From Boswellia sacra (Eukaryota; Streptophyta; Magnoliopsida; Sapindales; Burseraceae): a stretch of 64,000 nucleotides of DNA. Both the position numbers and the translations under genes were made by a program. Within the stretch, counting starts at the first letter, position 1, and each line of letters starts with the position of its first letter. Below the pieces are notes generated by a model. It was given only the letters and a program-made list of their open reading frames with translations, searched no databases and had not been told where the DNA came from. This document shows, one piece after another, positions 58,898 to 64,000 of the stretch. The stretch spans positions 248,001-312,000 of the forward strand of contig SNVD02009732.1 of the NCBI GenBank assembly GCA_013180625.2. The letters are read 5' to 3'.

Positions 58898-60839
58898 TAT
58901 CATTTCCAGTTGTATTCTTCTAAATGAGGTGAGACGTTATTCTGCACGCCTCGGCGATCGCTGGAGCACTAGAAGGTGGAAGCCCCTGATGCCTCCCGCG
59001 CCGCCAGCATGTCGTCCCTCTCCCTCCAAGACGAACTACGGGTACGCTGCTCTCGACTAGTGGGAGGCAAAGAGTGGACTGTATGTCGGAGCCTTGACCG
59101 AGTCGTTGAAGAAAGAGGAGGCTCTGATGCGAGGCCAGATCAACTGTAAACTCACGTTTTTAGTGGTAAGGCGGAGTGTTTGGTGGCTTTGAATCCCAAC
59201 TTTGTCAACAATAAGCAAACAAATGGTGAACTTTGTTGCTTCCTTGAATTGCAAGTCCATCGTTAAACATGTAAAAGTTCAAACGTATTTTCACATATTA
59301 AATGTCAAAGGCTTTGACATCCATCGTTTGTTTTATTTCTTGCATTGACCTTGCAATTTATTAATTCTGCACTCGATTTGTTTTTTGAATAAGTTTCAAT
59401 TAGGACGCGTGCATCTGCAGACACTGAACACGCCTACTTAATTTTGAATATAATTGGTGTTAAGTTTGTTATATTGGCTTTTATTTCTAAGCTTGATCAT
59501 TCTGGTCCTCATATATTTGCTCAGTTCTAGTCATCCGAGGCGTTTGCTATGATCCAAACCCCAAAATTGACTGAAGGTGGTTCTGCTGTTTTTAAGCTTG
59601 ACTACAAGGGCCGTCCTGCATGCATGTCTTGCCTAGTCTCCACAACTTTTCAAGCAAACGGCAGAATCGGGTGATTTTAGGCGGGTTTTTTGAGATTGCT
59701 AGCTCCAGTTTTTAGAGCCAAGGATTCATATACACGTCGACATTTGTGTGAGTTTACTGGTCCGATGTAGAAATGGAGCTTAACAAACATTATTCAGAGA
59801 GTGGCAGAATTTCAATTCCTTCGTTTTAATCTTTATTTGTTAAAGCATTTGAGGATGTTTTAATTATTTCAATTGTTGAGGTTGTTTGTGTAGGTGATGG
59901 ATATTGTGTATAGTTTGTTTGCTACAATATTTGATACTTTGAATGGGAAATGCTAAAAGGAACTTGAATTAGTGCGGAAGCAATTATATCCATTTGACCT
60001 GTTGAAGGTAACTTTAGAATGTTGGAATACTGTTAACATTATGTGAATTTCGTGGCTAGTATCTACTGTTCTCGCTAGCGTGGGGAATGCAGCGTTCGCT
60101 ACTGAAGATGAAGTTTAATGACTTACGAAAGGGGGTTCTATGATGGTTTTTGAAACATTGGTGGGTTTCGTCTCACTAAGTTGGGGGTTGGATGTGGTTG
60201 CGCTTTTATTTAATTAGAAAGTTAGCACTAAAACGCTGAGTTTTTTTTTTCCATCCGCTTCACCGGCTTTCGTCGCACCACTGTTGGCTTCACCCAACTC
60301 GGTCACCAACATTCGCTTACCACTGGTTTTCAACAATTGGAAAAAGAATACACGTAAAAAATAAAAGTTTACTCGTGAATCACAACACCGTATCACGTAT
60401 GACATAATGACAGCAAGTCATCCCAAATCAATAAACATTCTCTCTTAAATCACCAAAGTGTGCCACCGCCACTGGAACACAGTCACAGACACTAAAAGGA
60501 ACAAAAAAAAAAAAAAAAAAACACGGTATGCAAATAATTCTGAATAACAATGAAAAAAACCACTATCCTCTTTAGGTTTGACAGGAGTAAGACATTAAAT
60601 TCCCAATACAACTCGAAACTTCAACTAACTTGACAACAATCGTGAAAGGGCTATACATAGCCAAAACGATCAATATATTGCAAGGCACTGATGACAAATG
60701 AGTTACTTGTAATTTACAGATTACCACAAGCAGGAAAGCCAAACAAATGTTTCACAAAAACAGAGTCAAAGCCGGCACAGCAGGACACCCGCAGCAGAGA
60801 GGAGAAAGCTTGTTTTTTCATTTATATTGTCAGAATTAA
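58898..60839. other. Unassigned region with a GC-richer patch
   Basis: 58930-59150 is markedly GC-richer than its surroundings and includes an open stretch on the plus strand (MSSLSLQDELRVRC..WTVCRSLDRVVEERGG) that soon meets stops. About 59545-59640 has another short open stretch (FAMIQTPKLTEGGSAVFKL). Neither is recognised, and they may be relics of one decayed gene. A poly-A of about 19 at 60503-60521 could be a retroposon tail or simple repeat. The SYP5 3' UTR probably covers the right end. Confidence 0.4.
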
Positions 60840-63481
60840 TTACAAGTATTTGATCAACAAATATATGACCACAACCAGTACGACAATCCCGATCACTGCT
60901 AACAGCATGCACATACAAGAGCAACCACCCTTTGTGCGTTTATTTAAAATTGCCAGGTTCTTCTGCACTCGCTGTTAGAGAAAGACCATAAATTACGTTA
61001 CTAAATTCCAGCATAATAGAATAGTTAACACAACAAAAATAAAGAAAAACATGACAAAGAGAAACAAAATGTTTCTAGATAAACCTTAATGGGGCAAAAA
61101 GGCTAAGCAGTTGCTCTTCAAGTCAGAAAAGTGATGATGCTTCTTCATTTTCATTAGCCAACCAATGAAGTTGGAAGTTCAAAGCCCAACAGGAAGAAGA
61201 AAAAAAATTCACAATTTCTCAAAATAGGCAGATTCAACTAAATTCCTTGTCATCCATCCCCAACCGTGTAGCATTTCTTTTTTTTTTTTCTTTTGCTTAA
61301 AATTTACCATATTTAGGATGTTAATAATTTGCTTAAACATTGTGTATATGAATTTCCTCTTCAGTTTTATCACAATATCATTAGCGAGTGCTTATAACTA
61401 CACAATCAAATTCATCAAAACAAAAACCATGGCAAAAACACCATTTATAGTTGACAACACAGTTTCTGAAATTTTTAAGTTTCTCTAGACCTCAAATAAT
61501 TGAAAATTTTTTGTGCTCTTTCAAGTGTTTATAAAGGTGGAAAAGTACCAATTTAACCGTGTATCCTGAATGACTAAACAAGTGGAAAGAAGGAACATTT
61601 TTAGTACAAAAACGTTGTAACCAAAGAAAGTACATGAACTACCTCACTGTTCCCATAAAATTCAGTAGCTGACATAAATTCACATATATTACACATACAA
61701 GGCATATTTCCCCTAGTTATGGCTATAAAGGAATCTCTAATGCATCATACACATAAAATCTTGCTGAGGTAAAAAGCAAACTAAGAGAAAATTACCCGCA
61801 AGCGAGAGTCAGTCACATCCACATGTTGGTCTAAGTCATCCTGCATAGTTGGATAGCAAGTAAATATAAAACTTATGGAAACAGCACAACCCATTAAAGA
61901 AAAAAGGGAAAAAGATCCAAATACAAAAATCACTGAAGAATTGAGAATCAAGAAACCCTACAATAAGTCTAGTCTGTAGATCAAGTTCTTCATTGACCGC
62001 CAATGCAATGTGTTTTGTACTAATTACTGTCTCCTCCAGTTTCTCAAGCCCCTCATCTTGCTCTGCTTCAAAGAAAGAATCACTTAACAAATAACCTTGA
62101 CTCAAATAAAAACCCTCAAAATAACCCACAAATTTAACACATCAAGAAAAGGGGGAAATTTTTAAGAGAAACTAGCCTTTCATGATTTGTCGTTGAAGGC
62201 CAACAAGGCCATGGTTGTCCAAGCCAGTTGTTCTGCTCATGGCATCAGGTTGCTTTATTTCTGGGCCAAGCAAGCTGTCCCTATTGGCAAAGTTCGACAT
62301 GTTCAATGTGGAGGCCATCTGGTTTACTTTTGATCTCAAATTAGCAAGCATGTCCTTGCGACGATTCATCTCTTTGTCCGATCTGTACATCACAAATAAT
62401 AACATCAACAAGAATCTAAAAAAAGGTCAACAGCAAAAAATTTATATGGAAGATCTGAGGTAGAAGTAGCATGTTTATAAACTCGTTAAGAAAGAATATA
62501 CAAGCAGTTATACAAAAGGCAAAACAACATAACCAAAAAACAAAAAAAAAAAAAAAAAGATACAGCCAAAATTGTCTAAAGAAACTTATCATTTTTTACA
62601 CAAAAAACAGAAGCTTCCAAATTTGGCAGCCTTTACTTTTAAAGTCTGAGGGAAAGCTTCCAAGAATGTGAAAAGGATTAGCAATGAAATAGATATCGTA
62701 TAGAGTTTGAACAACCAATCAAATTGATTGGGGTAAATAAGATGACAAATGGAAGATATTACAACTAAAAGCGATTTAGACATTTCAAGTAGCCTCTATG
62801 GCCTAACTAGTTAGCCATCAGAACCTTTATTTCACAAATGGCTAACCTTCTTTCTTTTTGCACATATCCTTTTCACACAAAAATGCATAAAGAAAACAAT
62901 GAAATTTAAGTTTAGCCATCCTACCCACAAAACATACATTTACGACACCCAAGTATGGCTTCATTTTTTTTTTTCTTTTTTGTGTGTGGTTTGGGGGGGG
63001 GGGGGGGAGGGGATTGTTTGTGGTTGTGGAGGTGGGGAGGAAAATCCCAACGGCAAAAATGCAAGCATTTGGTGATCATGCACATACAGGAAATGAGGTA
63101 CCATCACAATATGTAACAATACAAGATGATGACAAAACCATTCAAAGAAAAACATGGACAAATGGGAATGTAGAATTTGTATTATATATAACCCAAAACC
63201 AAATATTAATGAATTGCTAATTGTATCTGTCTACACAAAATGCAACTCAATCAGTAAACTCACATGGCTTGCTTCACAGGAAGCTTAGATAAAAGGGACT
63301 GTAAGCTATCAAGCCTAGTCCCCAATATTGTAATCTTTCTCCGTATGGCAGAGGTGTGACGCTGGGATTCAGGTCCTGATGATGGTAACGAACTCCGTTC
63401 TGATAGCATGCCATTGATGTCATCTGCAAGTTTTACCGCTTCATTGTATTCCTTCATCCATGAGTCTGAAGTAGATGCCAT
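60840..63481 (-). CDS. SYP5: Syntaxin of plants 5 group, SYP51/SYP52-like Qc-SNARE, five exons
   Basis: Exons: 63264-63481, 62177-62382, 61962-62062, 61796-61840 and 60840-60971, joined to 702 nt coding for 233 residues, the family's usual length. The ATG is at 63481 (MASTSDSWMKEYNEAVKLA) and the stop TAA at 60840-60842. Residues 1-140 are the N-terminal helical domain (SAIRRKITILGTRLDSLQSL; EMNRRKDMLANLRSK; NMSNFANRDSLLGP). Residues about 142-203 form the Qc-SNARE helix with the zero-layer Gln at 171 (ELDLQTRLID). Residues about 209-230 are the C-terminal membrane anchor after a cysteine-rich GGCSCMCM. SYP5 proteins act with VTI1 and SYP2 in fusion at the prevacuolar compartment and vacuole. 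Introns 1, 3 and 4 are GT-AG; intron 2 is GC-AG. All phases agree with the protein. It is unrelated to the neighbouring SAURs and is the only spliced single-copy-type gene here. Confidence 0.95.
62992..63012. repeat. Poly-G tract in SYP5 intron 1
   Basis: About 16 consecutive G, broken near the end by one A, in an otherwise AT-rich intron. This could also be affected by sequencing error. Confidence 0.85.
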
Positions 63482-64000
63482 TGAACTAAAACAGTAAATT
63501 GAGATTAGTCACCAGCTGTTATAAGCTAAACATGATTTGTAATTAGGTCACCATTCAATGATGTAAGAACATCGAATAAGTCGGCCCTTTCTTTTATGCA
63601 ATGGGTAAAGTTAGAATCCATACGATCAAGAACTGAAGATTACATTGAGTGGGACCAAAGAAATCGAACTTCATTAACATTATTATAATCTCTTTAACAT
63701 ACAACCTCAACTCCCATTCAATTCTAAATTCTATCTCCGAATTTCACAACCTTATACATTAAAACAAGCCCTATTAAGAGCTCTACGTTATTGTATAGAG
63801 AGCACACATTTGATATAAGATCAACAAACACTATATATCACAAGTTCCCTTTTAATAACAACAAAAACCAAATAAAAACTCACATTGATCTAAAGTTTAC
63901 ATTGTAATAGATTACGGTACAAACGAAATTCCAATATTTAACCCTAATTGAATCCACCATAAACAAAGCTCGAGTAGCCCACATATTTGAGAGAGGTACA
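63482..64000 (-). other. 5' region of SYP5
   Basis: Immediately upstream of the ATG the minus strand reads CTGTTTTAG then TTCA-ATG, a good splice acceptor at 63486. The 5' UTR may therefore be split, with a first non-coding exon and promoter further right, possibly beyond the window. I could not place the donor. No other gene is seen. Confidence 0.45.

Noticed and set aside
62984..63220. Glycine-rich plus-strand frame
   Set aside because: It is created by the poly-G tract in SYP5 intron 1 and continues into non-conserved intron.

Overview
The window is AT-rich nuclear DNA from a flowering plant, most likely a eudicot. It holds a tandem family of auxin-related SAUR genes, one spliced SYP5-type syntaxin gene, Ty1/copia and solo-LTR retrotransposons, a plant hAT (Ac-like) transposon and a 5'-truncated LINE. 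No bacterial-style operons, rRNA or tRNA genes were seen. The species cannot be named from sequence alone.

Layout. 1-1690 is unassigned sequence with simple repeats. 1690-3115 is the right arm of a SAUR duplication unit, broken at 3116 by a decayed Sirevirus-like copia element (3116-11493). From 11494 to about 46.3 kb the window is a chain of duplicated units. Each unit holds an AT-rich 3' flank, a single-exon SAUR gene on the minus strand (12480-12914, 15597-16031, 25266-25700, 34309-34740, 39279-39713), a conserved upstream block of about 1 kb and a long arm of one of two types. A more divergent SAUR (46516-47022) and three SAUR relics (38152-38274, 47870-48303, 56583-56948) belong to a second, older subtype.

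Several transposons landed inside these units: a Tork/Tnt1-like copia (16511-21739), a small TRIM-like repeat cluster (23588-24396), a solo LTR nested in a related LTR fragment (27831-33809) and a third copia (40318-44792). The undamaged sister units supply the empty sites, so insertion points and target duplications can be read within this window.

Right of the SAURs lie a complete hAT element with an exact 8-bp target duplication (48608-53768), a 5'-truncated LINE with a 13-bp target duplication (53886-56144), the relic SAUR at 56.6-56.9 kb, a degenerate pogo/Emigrant-like element (about 58064-58897), an unassigned GC-richer patch, and finally the five-exon SYP51/52-type gene on the minus strand (60840-63481).

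Functionally the SAUR genes are expected to be small auxin-responsive growth regulators that probably act as a redundant paralogous set. SYP5 is a housekeeping Qc-SNARE of the vacuolar and prevacuolar route and is unrelated to them. Points for follow-up are an unidentified, decayed reading frame that was co-duplicated upstream of every recent SAUR copy, a GC-AG intron in SYP5, and multiple polypurine tracts in the Sirevirus-like element.
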